A stretch of 64,000 nt of DNA from Penicillus capitatus. Its lineage: Eukaryota; Chlorophyta. The stretch covers positions 992,001-1,056,000 of the forward strand of contig OZ287700.1 of assembly GCA_965649825.1 (NCBI GenBank), given 5' to 3'. The number at the start of each line of letters is the position of its first letter. Positions within the stretch are counted from its first letter, which is position 1. The notes under the pieces were generated by a model. It saw only the letters and a program-made list of their open reading frames with translations, did no database searches and was not told where the DNA came from. The position numbers and the translations under genes were made by a program. This document shows positions 38,201 through 50,523 of this stretch, piece after piece.

Positions 38201-38780
38201 GACAATGATCTCTTCGGTAGGCCATAACGCACAAAAGGAATTAAACTGACGTCATGGGGGACTCAGTGTCTTGACAGGCGGAAGAGGAACGGAGCACTTG
38301 GAAAGCACTCATCAAACAAAGAGATCTGGTCCATAAACCTGGATGGACGCATTATCAGACGACGACGGTACATCTACAGGCAGCCAGTGGTTTTGCAGAA
38401 GACAAAGTGCAACATAGAGTGATGAGGGGTCCACCTTCTGTCGCGGCTACTGAACCGCCCTGGATCGGATTCAAAGACATCGGAGACTCTGCGTTTTGGC
38501 AACTGCAATTCAGAGACACGAATAACAAGCCGGGTGGCAGGACTTCCAGGAACATGAAATCCCCGATGCTGGAATGGATATCAAATCTCTTCGGCAGTCG
38601 ATCCCTCTGAGTGACTACAGTTTAGCCGGGATCTGGAGACCTCTTCGGCTTCGACAAACAGCGGGCATGCACGCATCTCAGGTGTGTCTACAGTCCCCTT
38701 GGCACTGAGTGAGGATGCACCTGACAGAATCGGAACGGTGCTGGAAAGGACGAGCATGGCATGACACTCCTTGACGCCAG
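35298..38780 (+). other. Unresolved conserved stretch, copy B
   Basis: Counterpart of the first 3.4 kb of copy A. The exon-like frames are at 35852-36106 and 36165-36389. The first is a little longer on its 5' side than in A. Substitutions and small indels are spread evenly through the region, with no clear excess in any frame, so I cannot say whether it is translated. Confidence 0.3.
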
Positions 38781-38855
38781 ACTAGACTTTGATGAAACTG
38801 TGCTGTCTCTCTCCATCTCTTTCTCGGAAGAAGGACAGTCTACTCGTATTAACAA

Positions 38856-41602
38856 ATGAATCAGTCGACAGAAAACGATGCTGAATCCAGTCTGACAGAG
38901 GACGACACGTGGATGGAGATGGAAGACGATTTCCAGACGCGACAGTAAGGCACACTCCTGCAGACGAGCCGCCGAATCAAAGCCCTGATGTTACAGGTCC
39001 GTCTCGACTGGCAGCTGCAGCACAGTCGTGGATCGTGATTTCTGAAAATGCTCCATCCACTTCTTCCGGAGCTTTGCATTATGTGTTTGCATCGTGTGCT
39101 TTTCGAATATGGACTGGACGAATCCTCAAGCTGCAGATCGGAAGCAACCCCTCCATCCGAATGCTCGGCGGACATTCCAGATGTGCCTATAACGCACAAA
39201 TCTGGCTTCGAGAGGTCGAGCAGAGTGACAGACACTCTTCCACGGAGCAATAAAAGGACCGATGCACTCATCGCCCACGGCAAAGAAGAAAAGACAGAAC
39301 AGAATGGTCAAGTGTCCGCCGCATCACCGACCCTCATCAGGTAGAGAACTCTGCAAACTCGTCCATGCTCAAGGTCGTGTGATCAGGATAGATAATAAAG
39401 TTGGAAAGCGTCGGGTCCAGAAAGACAGGAGTCTCCAGGAGCCTTTGTTCTAAAGAGGCTCTTCTTCAATTCTCTGAGGACGGGAGTCGACTGGCTTGGG
39501 GACAGACACCTCAGAAGCCGATAACCCTTCAGCCATTGAACATTGTGGAGAACGCATTCATCAGCTGCCGAAGACAGAGGGAAAGGCGTTCTTGGAGAAT
39601 TTCGCGTCCTTCTCGTGCTTCGAGACCAGCTCAATCTAAGATCACAGTTTCATTGCAATCAATGATCCACTCCACCCACACCCCCGGCAGCGGCAGCCGC
39701 TATCATTGGGAGGATGGCTGGGCGACAGGGAGAGCAGAGATCGTGACATTGGGCGGCCGCGTGATTCGGTCGATGACCTGAGGTAAGAGTCCTTTGGATC
39801 GGCATCCAGGGTCGTCTCTTCTGTTCCCTTTTCTCTCTCCTCTCCCCTGGATGCCTGTCTTCTTCGATCTGGGTAACGGAATCGGTGCTTACTTTGCTTG
39901 TGATTCTTTCTGCTTCCTTTGCTTCCAGTTCTTGTACGATCCTGTTTTCGAGCTCGTATTATGGATAAGACTCATCCTTCCCAATTTGCCTGTTTAATGT
40001 TTTCGAGTTTTCGCTCGTTGTATAACTGATTTTCTGCTTTTTCCTGCCTCGCCTTTTCAAGTGCCTGAGGTAGTCCTTCACCATCTTCGTTTTGCATGTT
40101 CTACTTTGTGTGATTCTTTATTCCTTCTGTGCTGGCCACCGATTCTGTTGCCCCCTGACTGCATGTTTTTTCTCTGTTCTGTACGCCTTTTTCTTTCTCT
40201 TCGTACTGTATAACCTGACATTTACTGTGAAACGTTCACGTGTCTGTTCTCATGTCTTTCTTATCCATGTTTCCTCTCTCTCTCTGTATGGTGTGCCTTC
40301 ATGTGTCTGTACTTGGTCCCTTTTTGGACCTCCTGCCTGCATGTCCGCGCAGCGCGTCGGATCCAGAGGACGGTTCCAGGGATGATTCGCCGATCGCACT
40401 GGGAATTCTTACTCTTCCCAGGGCCGCATTTCGGGAGAGGTCACTGGTGCTCTGCCAGGTTTCAATGTGCGGCGCCGCTAGCCAGAGGTATGCTCCGATA
40501 TCACAAATGTCACACACACCTCACTTTTCCTTTGCAGATGGGGGTCTGATGATGAATCCAGACGAGAGGCCTACAGAAACGATCTCCTGCAACGTTCACC
40601 ATAGAGGTAACCGAATCCAGATGTTTTTGTCTGCATTCGGCTGCAGCGATGTCCTTAGGAGGATTGCCAGGCACGCAATAACTGGATAGCAGATGATCTG
40701 CTTGGACGTCCACAGTGGAGTGGCAAAGACTCGGAGTGCGGCTGTGTTCCGGCGATGGCTTTCGGATCGGCATCCAGGCCGTTTTTTTATGTTTCTCTTT
40801 TTCTCTCTTTCCCCTGGATGCCAGTCTTCCTCGTTATGTCACGGAGCCTCTCTTTTGTTCTTGATGTGTCTCCATCTCATTGTTTGCTGTTTCTTCTTTG
40901 TGATCGTTTCCCGAGTGTGCATCATTATAATTTCCTGTGAACGACTGTCTGAGTTTATTGCACTCGTGTCCCGTGTGTATTTGTTACTGTGTCTTTTTCT
41001 GCGTCTGCTGTCCCTTGTCTGAATGTCTCTCATTCTATTCTATTCTCTGTTTTCTGTCTGAACCTGTGCTGTTTCCTATTGAATTTGTGAGAGATCTTTT
41101 ATTTTTTTTCTGTCTGTGTCTCTCTGTTTTACGTCTTCTGTGTTTCTGCTTCTTGTTAGTTTCCTCGTTTTGCATTCTGTTTTTCAGTTACTGGTCCCTT
41201 TTTGGACCATCCCCAACTGCATGTCCGCGCAGCGCGTCGGGTCCGAAAGCCGCGCTGGACACAATTTAGCCCACTCACCCTCTCAAAACTCTCCCACACT
41301 CCCTGTGCGGATGTCACGTTGACGTGCCACTGGCACAGGCCTCCTTTGTTGCAGCGAGCTCTTCACTATCCATCGAGTAAGTTTACTTCCTCTCAATCGA
41401 TGGTTCTCAATTCTCGTATGCAGGAGAGACTACTAAAGGCACCAGTGGAGATGCGCTGGACGACGATTTGGAGTTCTTTACATCAGCGATTCCGTGGCCT
41501 GTTTTTTGCTTTTCGATTTTCCTGAGGACTTTGTGGACACTGTGCGCTGTACCATCTATTTCTGTGAATTTTAGTAGAGATACAGCATGGGCTTTGATCT
41601 AA
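38856..41602 (+). CDS. Gene of unknown function with two repeat-like introns, copy B
   Basis: The ATG at 38856 begins the same acidic N-terminus as in copy A. The Ser/Pro-rich frame at 39048-39344 differs from A by a clean 3-base gap and by substitutions, as expected of coding sequence, and reads through the codon that is a stop in A. The last exon (about 41424-41602) again encodes one hydrophobic segment near the C-terminus, suggesting a single membrane anchor or tail. A single G missing near 40402 relative to A shifts the frame of a middle exon, so one of the two copies is damaged there. The product is unknown and exon joins are tentative. Confidence 0.4.
39796..40364 (+). repeat. Intron-like repeat element, type 1, copy B
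   Basis: Duplicate of 4460-5029 with the same ends and the same inverted pair near the 5' end. Length is nearly unchanged (569 against 570 bp) although the middle differs by several substitutions and small indels. Confidence 0.6.
40764..41244 (+). repeat. Intron-like repeat element, type 2, copy B
   Basis: Duplicate of 5435-5926. The 3' end reads GGGTCC where the other three elements read GGATCC. The body is about 10 bp shorter, mainly from loss of T-run bases. Confidence 0.6.
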
Positions 41603-42399
41603 AGAGAACCTTAATAAGTCTGCGCCCTCCCAGGGTCTATTTACGCTGAGGATTTTGTCCGCGCCAATTTGGTCGCTCTGTGTGGTTTCTACTTTGTTGT
41701 GATGATTGTGTACTAGACGCGCTGTGGAAGAGCAGTGAATAGAATGGTGACTTCGACTGTGGCGAACGCCAATGAGGATCACTGTGAAGACATTGCGAAC
41801 TCCTGTATGCTGTGTTCATGGCACCTGCACATATCTCTGTCCCGGGAACAATTTTTCTTGTCGAAGAATGAGGATGGAGCTTTCTACGCATGAATGTTGA
41901 GAGATCCACCGTTTAACTTACCACTTACTGCTCGTTGCAAATGCGAATACCAAAGCTGTTTTCGAGGCTACAGTAGACGATGGAGTATCGAGATGATAGA
42001 ATCGCTATGGGAGAAATAACCACATTTTACATGACAAACGCAGAAGGGACAACCTACCGTCTGTGACCACGAAAAGGAAAAACGAGGAAACGGACATTCG
42101 AATTGGTTTCTAGGTGTGCCGAGGTATGATGCGACCAGCTGTCGCCGTAGCAGGTCAAGATGCTTGCTTGCAAATGCTCACTATACTCTCGCCAGTGATG
42201 GCAATCTCGACAATCGTCTTGTTCATCTCCATCTTTTCCGAAACACGGCTTGACATTAGCATACTAGGACTGCTGTGCATTGACAGAATGCTGAAGCATG
42301 TATACCCACTCTGCCAGCTCTCAGTCTACTACAACCAATTTTAATCACTCATGTTATGTCTGACGTCTCTTAGTCGTACCCTCAATCGGTAACACCTCT
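41603..42399. other. Gap without an assigned gene, copy B
   Basis: The counterpart of 6285-7114. The hydrophobic frame at 42114-42344 matches the one in A only in its middle part. No gene is called. Confidence 0.5.
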
Positions 42400-43473
42400 T
42401 CAGACTTTTGCGTTTTGTAAGGTCGGACGTATTAGATTCTTTGAAGGCGCTTTCCCTGACCCACGGTGACCTGAACGGAGGGCCAGTGGAGTCGACGTGC
42501 CAAAGATCGCGTCAGTTGCCCCAGTCGGAGTTCTTCTCATCCCGACATTTCTTCCTACTTTCGCCATCAGCGTACGCGCCGTGTATTTCTTCGACAGCGT
42601 AGGCAACGTCCGCTTTGGCAGAGTCCGACTGGCCGTCAAGCGTTGGATGCTGTCGCGTTCATCCAGAGCACTCTTAACATCCCTCGTTCCATCGATTATT
42701 CTGGAAGGTGCATAGCTTGTGTCGGATGCCAGTTCTTTGCCTTTGGAGGCGAGATCTGCCTCCGGCTTCATCTTCTTTTTGTGTGTGAGGGGTCTGGTCT
42801 TGACTTCATCGCACTCCGATCCTGATTTCTTGATCTGCTTTCACAGCAGACAATAAAAGAAGCGGTCAATGGGAATGCGATGACCACCTGTTGTTGCAGA
42901 TCCTCCTGCTCCGTGCGCATGCCATCGTCCTGCGGTTCGAGTTCCTGCTTCTGCCAAGCCAGGAACTCCGCGTCTGCAACGGTGACCTGCATCCGAAGGA
43001 CTGCGTCTGCGACCTCCTTCTCCTACGCAAATTCCACTGTCACTCGGAGCCCATTTGGTAAGGCCGCGTACCGTCACTGCGAGTTCGGCCTTTCTCTTGG
43101 CCAGTTGCGCGTTGACGCCTACTAGCTCAGTCCTTGCCTCGGCGATCTGCTCGCGCAGGTCAGTGAGAACGTCCTTCGTTGCATCAAGGACATGTGCGGC
43201 TGCGAGCTCTCCGTACTTCACGATTCCCACACCGTCGATCACCTCCGCCAACGGACACGCTCAGTCAAGAACGCTTTGGCGGCGGACCTACCCCTTCTGT
43301 CAAGTTGTTTCCCAGGTAACTTGTTTTTCCTGCTACGCCATCCAGGGCCTGCGACCACACGGATCTGTGTGGAAAACCGGATGGCAGACGGTTGCTTTAG
43401 AAATCCAGATCGACATTGTGCGCAAGAAGTTGCAGAGTGACATCGCTTGCACAACTTCGTTCAGCCTGTCCAT
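42400..43473 (-). CDS. Coiled-coil protein of unknown function, copy B
   Basis: Paralogue of the gene at 7115-8188, with the same three main exons and the same intron positions. The candidate start is ATG at 43473. Most differences from copy A are conservative or synonymous (for example AGA to CGG, both Arg), which argues that both copies were under constraint for some time after duplication. A stretch of the tentative 5' exon differs more (GWCGTENK against GWRSRKNK), so this exon is less certain. Function is unknown. Confidence 0.6.
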
Positions 43474-43849
43474 GATCTATCTCTTCGCGAAGAAGCGAGC
43501 GCAATAGCACAAGAACAAACCTCGAATGACGCATTCGAATGCGCTCGTCGGAATCTATCCTTACTCTCGATGTGACATTCTATGAAGACGTGAGTGACGT
43601 TTCTGGTGGTAGTACGCAAGTTCCGGCGCCGACAAGCCAGTGATGGTTCCCCTTCTTGATTTGTCGAGAGATCGAAACAATCGCCCCCGTTTGAATCGAA
43701 AGCAGATCGCAGACGAGTATTGCCATCATCGTCTCGACTGTCGTGTCTACAGGTATGTTTTCTCCTGACGACGTTTCGCATCGCTGAGGAAGTTACCGAA
43801 AAAATAGTAACACACCGCTGTCCACCGATCTTCCCTCCCTTCAACAACG

Positions 43850-44208
43850 CGCCGATCAATTGTTTACACGTCAGCAGAAGTTAGATTTCATCTTGCTCGA
43901 TCGCGAGGAGCTACGCTGTGCAAGGTAAGCAGAGGTTTGTCGACCACGATGGCAGATCGATCTGCTCGATCAGATGTCTGTAGACCATTTCAGGTTTCGG
44001 TGCACTCACTATTTACTGCTGACAAAGGTATGAAATGCTCTGCGATCTATCTCTCAGATCATCGATCTTGAGATACCATATGTGTTCTGCTCCATATCTC
44101 CATGTCTATGACTTTCGCAGTCGGTTCTATTGAATGCCTTTCTCTCTAAGCTACGGCAGCTGATCGAGATTTCTAGGAAATGTGTGTCACGTCCACCACG
44201 ACACCGAG
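43850..44208 (+). other. Putative exons of an unresolved plus-strand transcript, copy B
   Basis: The counterpart of 8560-8933, with the same three exon-like segments (ending at 43924, then 43994-44027 and 44121-44208) and the same splice signals. The first intron is about 12 bp shorter than in copy A because of a repeated GATCTGCTC unit. No function can be assigned. Confidence 0.35.
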
Positions 44209-44700
44209 GTAAGTGATGAAGGCAGCCACGTTTGCAACACCATCGTCGATGAGCAGCAAGACGAATGCAGTCATAAATAGCATTCAGTCAGTGCGTATCT
44301 GTCAGAGGCCCTGCCTCGAGACAACCGCTGTCAGTGAACTTTCCATCCGTCAAAACTCGCCAAGGGAGTGGTCCATTTCTTCCAGCACATTTCTTCGTGC
44401 TCAGTCAGTAGAGCGATGCGCCCAACAGCGGTGAAGGTGCAGTTCTGAGGCCCGTCTGTGCATCGTTGCTTGTCATCCGTCCTTCAGGCAATATATGGTG
44501 GACAAGCGTCCACGTGACAACATGTGGATCTCACGTCTTTTCACCACTTGACACCTCAAAGAATCCCTACGTCGATCGCTATTCGAACGCATTCTTCCGT
44601 GTCCTTGGCGACCGAGTAAACGACCCGACGCACGGCGCTGCAGCACTGCAACCTGTCCGCGCGTCTAGTCGACGAAAGGTCTTGCCGCGTCGAGACTACC

Positions 44701-46283
44701 ATGTTTTACTCGAATCTGCAGCTGGACCGAGCAAGTCATCTCAGGTATTCGAATCGCAGAGACACGCAATGTCTCACACGGGGATGCGTTTTAGGAAGGA
44801 ACCGAAAGCCTTGGCTCAACTTGCGGCTGCATCGGATGCAAAACTCATTCCGTGGAAAGATGCTCAGTGCCTCTTCGTCAAAGAATCGGAGCGTTATACA
44901 CCCGTATTCCTCACTCCTTTCTCACGCTACGAGCAATATCTCGACGCTGCGGTCGGACATCTCTTCGTGGGACTCGAACCCGATTCTGAGACGCCCATCT
45001 TCGCGGGTACATCTACAGAAAACGTCCGTCAACTGACCAGCAGATCTATGTGGTAGGTTGCGTTGCGGATGGCGATGCGCTCGCCTCGCAGATTGAGAAG
45101 AGTGAGTGGCTTTCCTTAGTGTCCGTTGGTTACAAAATCGACAGACACTATGCAGCACTGCTGGCCACTGTGAATGGAATGATGGAGTGGCACGTGCGCC
45201 ATCTCTTCTGTGGCATCACAGGAAATGAAACCCTTTCGATTTCTGGTGGCTACGCGCGCCAGTCTCACACAACAGAGGACGTGGTGTTCCCTCGCATCGA
45301 TCCAACCGTCATCTGTCTGGTGACGCAAGGAGAACACTGCCTGCTTACCAGAAAACAGTCATCGAAGAATTCAAAGAGGTGGGTCACACTTCGGGTCCTG
45401 CCGCGATCTGTTGGACAAATGGATCTGTAGGTACTCTATGTTTACCGGATATTTGGAAGTGGGCGAGACCTTGGAACAAGCTGCCGTTCGTGAAGTCTTT
45501 GAAGAATCCGGCATTAAGGTTCGTCTCCCTGGCTCTCGTCTGCGAGTACATTTTGCTATGGTGTAGATCGATGCGGAATCTTTGGAGTACATGGGCAGTC
45601 AGCCATGGCCCTTTCCCCAGTCTCTGACGGTCGGATTCATCGCCTCCCTGTCGAAACAGGCAAAGGCATCAGCGACCTTACAGCAAGAAGCCAAAGCGGC
45701 GGCATCGGAGTCGGGAATTACAAAAGATGAACTGGATCATTACCTGGGTGCTACACTGCATAAGCTTGTTCCGGAGCCAGAAGAGACGGCAGACGTCCGT
45801 TGGTTTCATCATCGTAGCATGAAGAAATCAGCTCTTTTGGACCCAGAAACCGGATTCCAGATGCCGGACAGCAACACCATCGCTAGTCAGATCATCACGA
45901 AATGGATGGCCAGGATCGAGTCGAAACAGGGCGGGTGGCCTGGAGACAACTTCCAAGATGTCCAGATCGACAAAGGGCGATTCAAGTATATGCTTGTTCG
46001 ACTGAAAAAGGGCGATCGGTCGAAGATCATCGTCCGAGGAAAGAAGAAATTTTCCCGTCACCAGGAAATCTTAGAGGAGCTTAAAGTTGAAACAGACGCT
46101 GCTGGATTAGAGGCCACTCCTCTCGGAGGTGGACGCATGGAGCACGATGTCGCAGCGGAAGACATTTCTATTTACGGACACTCCGCTACCTTCGGTACGG
46201 CTGTCCATCACGTTACAGCCGTTCTCTGTCGGCGTAGCTTTCCTCACTACAAGAGAATCCACGTCTCGTACAAGATTATTTAG
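44701..46283 (+). CDS. NudC-type NADH pyrophosphatase fused to a PHPT1 (Janus) domain, copy B
   Basis: Paralogue of the gene at 9429-11012 with the same exon plan. The Nudix box is intact and SQPWPFPQS is present, but LAG before the box has become FTG, and the substrate-side loop differs. The PHPT1-like domain keeps the His (SRHQEILEEL) and LGGGRMEH, while the YGYSSAFG motif reads YGHSATFG. Amino-acid divergence from copy A is clearly higher than in neighbouring genes, so the two may be drifting apart in function or B may be relaxed. The zinc ribbon is again degenerate. Confidence 0.82.
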
Positions 46284-46775
46284 AAAACTGATTTCGTAAG
46301 AAGCTTTTTGGTGTGAACGTGTGTCGTCGAAAGTTCGCGCAGAGCCGTTTGTCTTCTTAGAAAAACCAGAGCGTCTATGTACATAGGATGATCGAATCGC
46401 TCGATCGATCGATCATCGACCGCAGTTTTCGTATACAGAGAGAGACGAGCGGTTTTGATCTGATGGATATCGATCGCCGATCGATCATCGATCTATTCGT
46501 TTCCTCATCCTATAGAAACAACCAGTTCGACAAACTCTGCAAACGTTACTCGAAATCTCAACCGAGTCCCATCGGTGACGTTCGCATAGACACAGCCAAC
46601 GAAAAGCTCTTTCCTTCACAGCAAGATGACCATATATCGTAATGTACGACGGCGAAACACCAAGCTAGTTCTTCGATGATCTGAGACGGTATTGTTAACA
46701 TCCATTCCCTGCAATTGTGCCTCAGCCCGATACGATCCGTCGAGAGAGGATCGATACAAGTCTTTTTCCTGCAAA

Positions 46776-49700
46776 CTAAGATTTCAGCCCGTCTCTGCCG
46801 TCATCTCTTTTACGTGCTCGAGTCAGCACGAATTCTCTGATGTGTTCCACCACACTGGAGATATAAGAAAGTGGACCGACGAGGATTTCTGAGCCCCTTA
46901 TGGCCTCGACAGATTTGAAGGAAAAACGAACTCCAGAGAATCGTAAACGTCTGGGCGATCGTGGACTTCTGCCAGATGCGCTGTCGAGATCTCGTCTTTC
47001 TGACGCCGTCTGTTGTCGTTTGTCGATGTCCTCCTCATCCAACAACTGATCGGTGTCCGTCCTGCCTGTTGGCAGATCCATATCTGGCACAATACTGTCG
47101 CCATCAGAGGATGACTCTTCGTCTGAGATCTGGACAACACATTGTGGTGTAACGTATTGTCTCTTCTTCCTTCGGCGGTATACGTAGAAAACGACAGAGA
47201 CTGCTGCCAGTAGGACTATGGAAAGGCAGACACCCCAGCCCACGTAAAACCAGGGAGACCGATGCAGGAAGCCTGACGGGTTTTCTTTGTTGGAAAGATC
47301 ATGGCGACCATCGCTCGTTGTTGTCATCCGTTGCGACCACCAGGATGAGGAATTGGCTCCCATTTCGGAGACGAGTGAAGTGTGTCGAAAATGTCGTCGT
47401 TTCTCATGGTGAGCCCTAGTGGATGCATCGGAGATTCTCTGAGAGGTGGATCCAGTTGGCGAGCTGCTCACAATCTCTGTTACAGGAGAATGCGACGTCG
47501 CATCTGACTCCTCGACTGTGGTGGCCACGACATCGGTCGTCTCTTCTGCATGGGTTTGTACAGATGAAGGCACTGGATCCTCGTAAGAAGGTTCTTCCGT
47601 GCGATCTGACCGAGTGTCCTCTGGCACTTCACCAGACAAAGGAGCTATACTGCTCATGCTTGCATCACTTGGTGGCGATGCGCCGTCGAACAACGCCTCT
47701 TCGATTTCAGTTCCGGACTCTGTTGCTCTATGTATTGACGGCTCCGGGGCGAAATCGACTTCTGTGTCTGCGACGTCGTCTACAGCATCCTCTGGTGGAG
47801 GGGACGTCACAGGTTCGGTTGAAATCTCATCATCGGACGTTCGAGAAACGGCCTTTAGAGTTGCAGACGCGCTTTCGTCCATCATTTCTTCGTCGTCTTC
47901 GAAGGAAACGACTGAGGCAACGATCACACGATCTCCCGATTCGTCCGCTAGAGCAGCTGTTACCGCCGGTGGAGATATTTCCGATGGCTGTGCATCGATG
48001 AAGTCTTCTTCGACGCCGCTGTGTAGAACAACGTCCGAGAAATCGATATCCTCGCTTGGCGATTCCTCGATCGAAGGCCCTTCACCGTCCAACTCCGATT
48101 CGAGAGGGCTTCCTCGGACATCCAATTGAGTGTACGAGGGCTGAGCCGAAACTGAGAAATCGCTGTCCTCCTTTCCCGGGACGTATTCGTCGCTGACACT
48201 CGAACCGGAGGCGATGTCGATCTGCTCCAGAGGATAACGCCAATCGTCGTCTTGTGGTTCTGTCGCGACAGGGAATTCAATGTCATCGCTCAGTCGTAGC
48301 GTCTCTTCAGAAATTTCTTCCTGGCTCGACGAAAGAGCATACGCATCATCAGCCATCGGAAAACTATCATCTTCGGTGCTAGGAAGAGCGTCGATCGGCT
48401 CTGCATCTCTCGGTATGTTGTCGACCTCTATCAAATCGGATGGGACTGGAGTAGGAGGATCAGCCACAGCGATAAGGCTGGTCTCTTTTTCCGTCACTGC
48501 CTTCGTTTCGCCGCCTCGCTGACCCGAAACACCAACATCGTCTGCTCACCACATCAACTCAATGCGTTCGACGATAGGCTACAAGGACTCCTCTCACCGA
48601 CATCGGTAGATTCTATTCCGCCGTCATCTTCGGCGATGGATCCGCGACTGGTGTCGAAACGCTCGTCGAAGATGCGCAGCTTTGGAGAGAAGGGCGAATC
48701 CAGAACGGCGATCAGCTTCATGTCGGTGGCAGCGCCGGACAGCACAAACATCGAGAAACGCGAGGCGGTGCCATCATAGCTTCTCTCGACGATCTCATAC
48801 GTTTGAGCAGTCAGCAGCTTTCTTCCGACATCGAATTGCTGTGACTGTTCTTCATAAGTTAGCTTGATTTGCAACACCGTCGTGTTGGCATTCAAAACGT
48901 CCGAGAGCTGCACAGCGTCGATTTCCTCTTCGGATCGCACGTAGACGCTAAACTGGTAACAGTGATTCTTCTGCAATGCATGACCGGCATCGAATGTTCC
49001 TCTGACGTCGGTGATGATCGTGACGCCACTGAAGATTCGCCACGAATCGAGGACGGTGACTGTGGCGTCTGCATGTGGATGACAATTGCTGTCGCGTCTT
49101 AGGATGGACGCTACACGCATCATCGCTGCGTCGCGAACGGCAGGCGTTGCCGTGCGCTGATCGACGTCGGATGAAGAAGACACGTGTGATCTGTTCTCGA
49201 AGCGAACGAGGCGTTCCTGACGTTCCTGAACACGATGTTGATAGTGCTACGGATTCATTGACATGTGCCAATCCTACTTCGACAAACGCACTCGTCATTG
49301 ATCCTGGACGTTTCTCTTCTCCTGCCGGGATGAACGTGGAGATTTTTGACGTCGCTAAACGATCTCCCGTCGTTTCCTCTTGTTGACGCGCATCGACGTC
49401 GTGATAAGAATCTGCCGATCGTCTTCGAGTATCGACATCATGATAAGGATCATCCGATCGCTTTCGAGCATCGATCGTCGCCGCCGCCGATGCGTTTGTC
49501 GCCACATCAATGGCTTTGGACGATTGAGGGAGAATGAAGTTGGATCCTGTGATGTGGTCGTGCGTTCCCAAAGACAGAACGATCAGGATGACCAGTAAAA
49601 GAATCGTCCAGCAGGCGAACCAGACGATCCATCGCCAGTGCTTCTACAAACAACCGATTGTTCGCAAATCGTAAGATGCGAACAAAAGAGTAAACGCACG

Positions 49701-50523
49701 AGCAAATAATGAATGATCACTGTCGGACGGACATTCCCCTCTGGAACCTCTTTTTCGGAACCTACCGATGGAAAAACACTCGATGCTTGTTATAATGAGA
49801 GATCGAGCGAATGCGTGATACCTCCTGATTTCGAAGGAGGTGCATCTGCCTTTGTGTCGTGAAGATCGATGACTTCTGTGATCTCGCACGATTGATGCGG
49901 TACAAAGAAGTCTCCTTTTTCTGAAGATAAATTCGCTAATGGAAGCGCCTGCGTTGTCGAAGCATTGGTTTTGATGAGAGATTGTCGACGGGAGAGCGCG
50001 TCATCGTCATCTGTCGCCACGTCGATTCGGACCGCGGACGACGCGATTTCGGTTGCGTCATCGGGGCAGTTCGCGCCAACGATCGAAGCTTCGGATCCTT
50101 CCAGAATTGTCTCCGCCGATTCCCGGCTCGATCCTAAAGAAACCTATTCGAAACATGGCCGGTTAGCCATCCTGTCGCCTATGCCAAACGCGAGAACGTT
50201 ACCGTTGACGCATCGTCAGCTCTTGAACTCAGATGCGTCATCGTCGAGGCCAGAACAATTTCTGGAAAGTTGTGGAGGACCTCTGTCTCCGCCATCACAT
50301 GAAACGTCGGAATACGCTCTTTGACAACGCCGTTGCTGTCGCTCTCTTCGCCGAGGGATTCTCTTAGCCGCGCCGCTAATGTTAAGTCGGTCTTGTTCAC
50401 GTTCTTCTGTTTCTCTTCCAAATTCGCTTCTCCGTCATTCGTCATGCGTGCAATGATCGAGTCAGGAGACGCCCATCGTCGTCGCAATCGCTCGGCATCC
50501 GTTTCCTCCTGCCAATCGCGCAC
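46776..50523 (-). CDS. Acidic two-pass membrane protein, copy B
   Basis: Exons on the minus strand are 50203-50523 (5' end open, no ATG found), 49822-50143, a possible 14-nt microexon 49748-49761, 49251-49643, about 48575-49225 and 46776-about 48518. Introns include 59, 60, 104 and 25 nt (49226-49250). The order is a charged N-terminal region, a first membrane helix (about 49565-49630), a beta-rich region, a ~420-residue very acidic Ser/Glu/Asp-rich stretch, a second helix (about 47177-47252) followed by RRRKKR, and a ~120-residue tail ending at 46776. The stop-transfer Arg/Lys run places the tail in the cytoplasm. It has no known family. The region 47689-48582 is almost identical to copy A. 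Confidence 0.65.
47689..48582. repeat. Near-identical tract shared with 12033-12926
   Basis: 894 bp without length change, with only four substitutions seen against copy A. It covers most of the acidic exon plus the small intron beside it. Flanking DNA on both sides differs at about one base in 20. This pattern fits a recent gene-conversion tract. Confidence 0.8.

Larger units (their letters stand above)
35298..49665 (+). repeat. Segmental duplication, copy B
   Basis: This is the direct partner of 1-13950. Gene order and strand are identical to copy A. Copy B keeps an open frame where A has stops (the acidic membrane protein, and a CAG codon near 39301 that is TAG at 3958 in A), but it carries a one-base loss near 40402 in the gene with the repeat introns. 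The stretch just left of the match (34890-35297) is A-rich with two hairpin repeats. Because the left end of A is off the window, the exact left boundary cannot be fixed. Confidence 0.93.
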
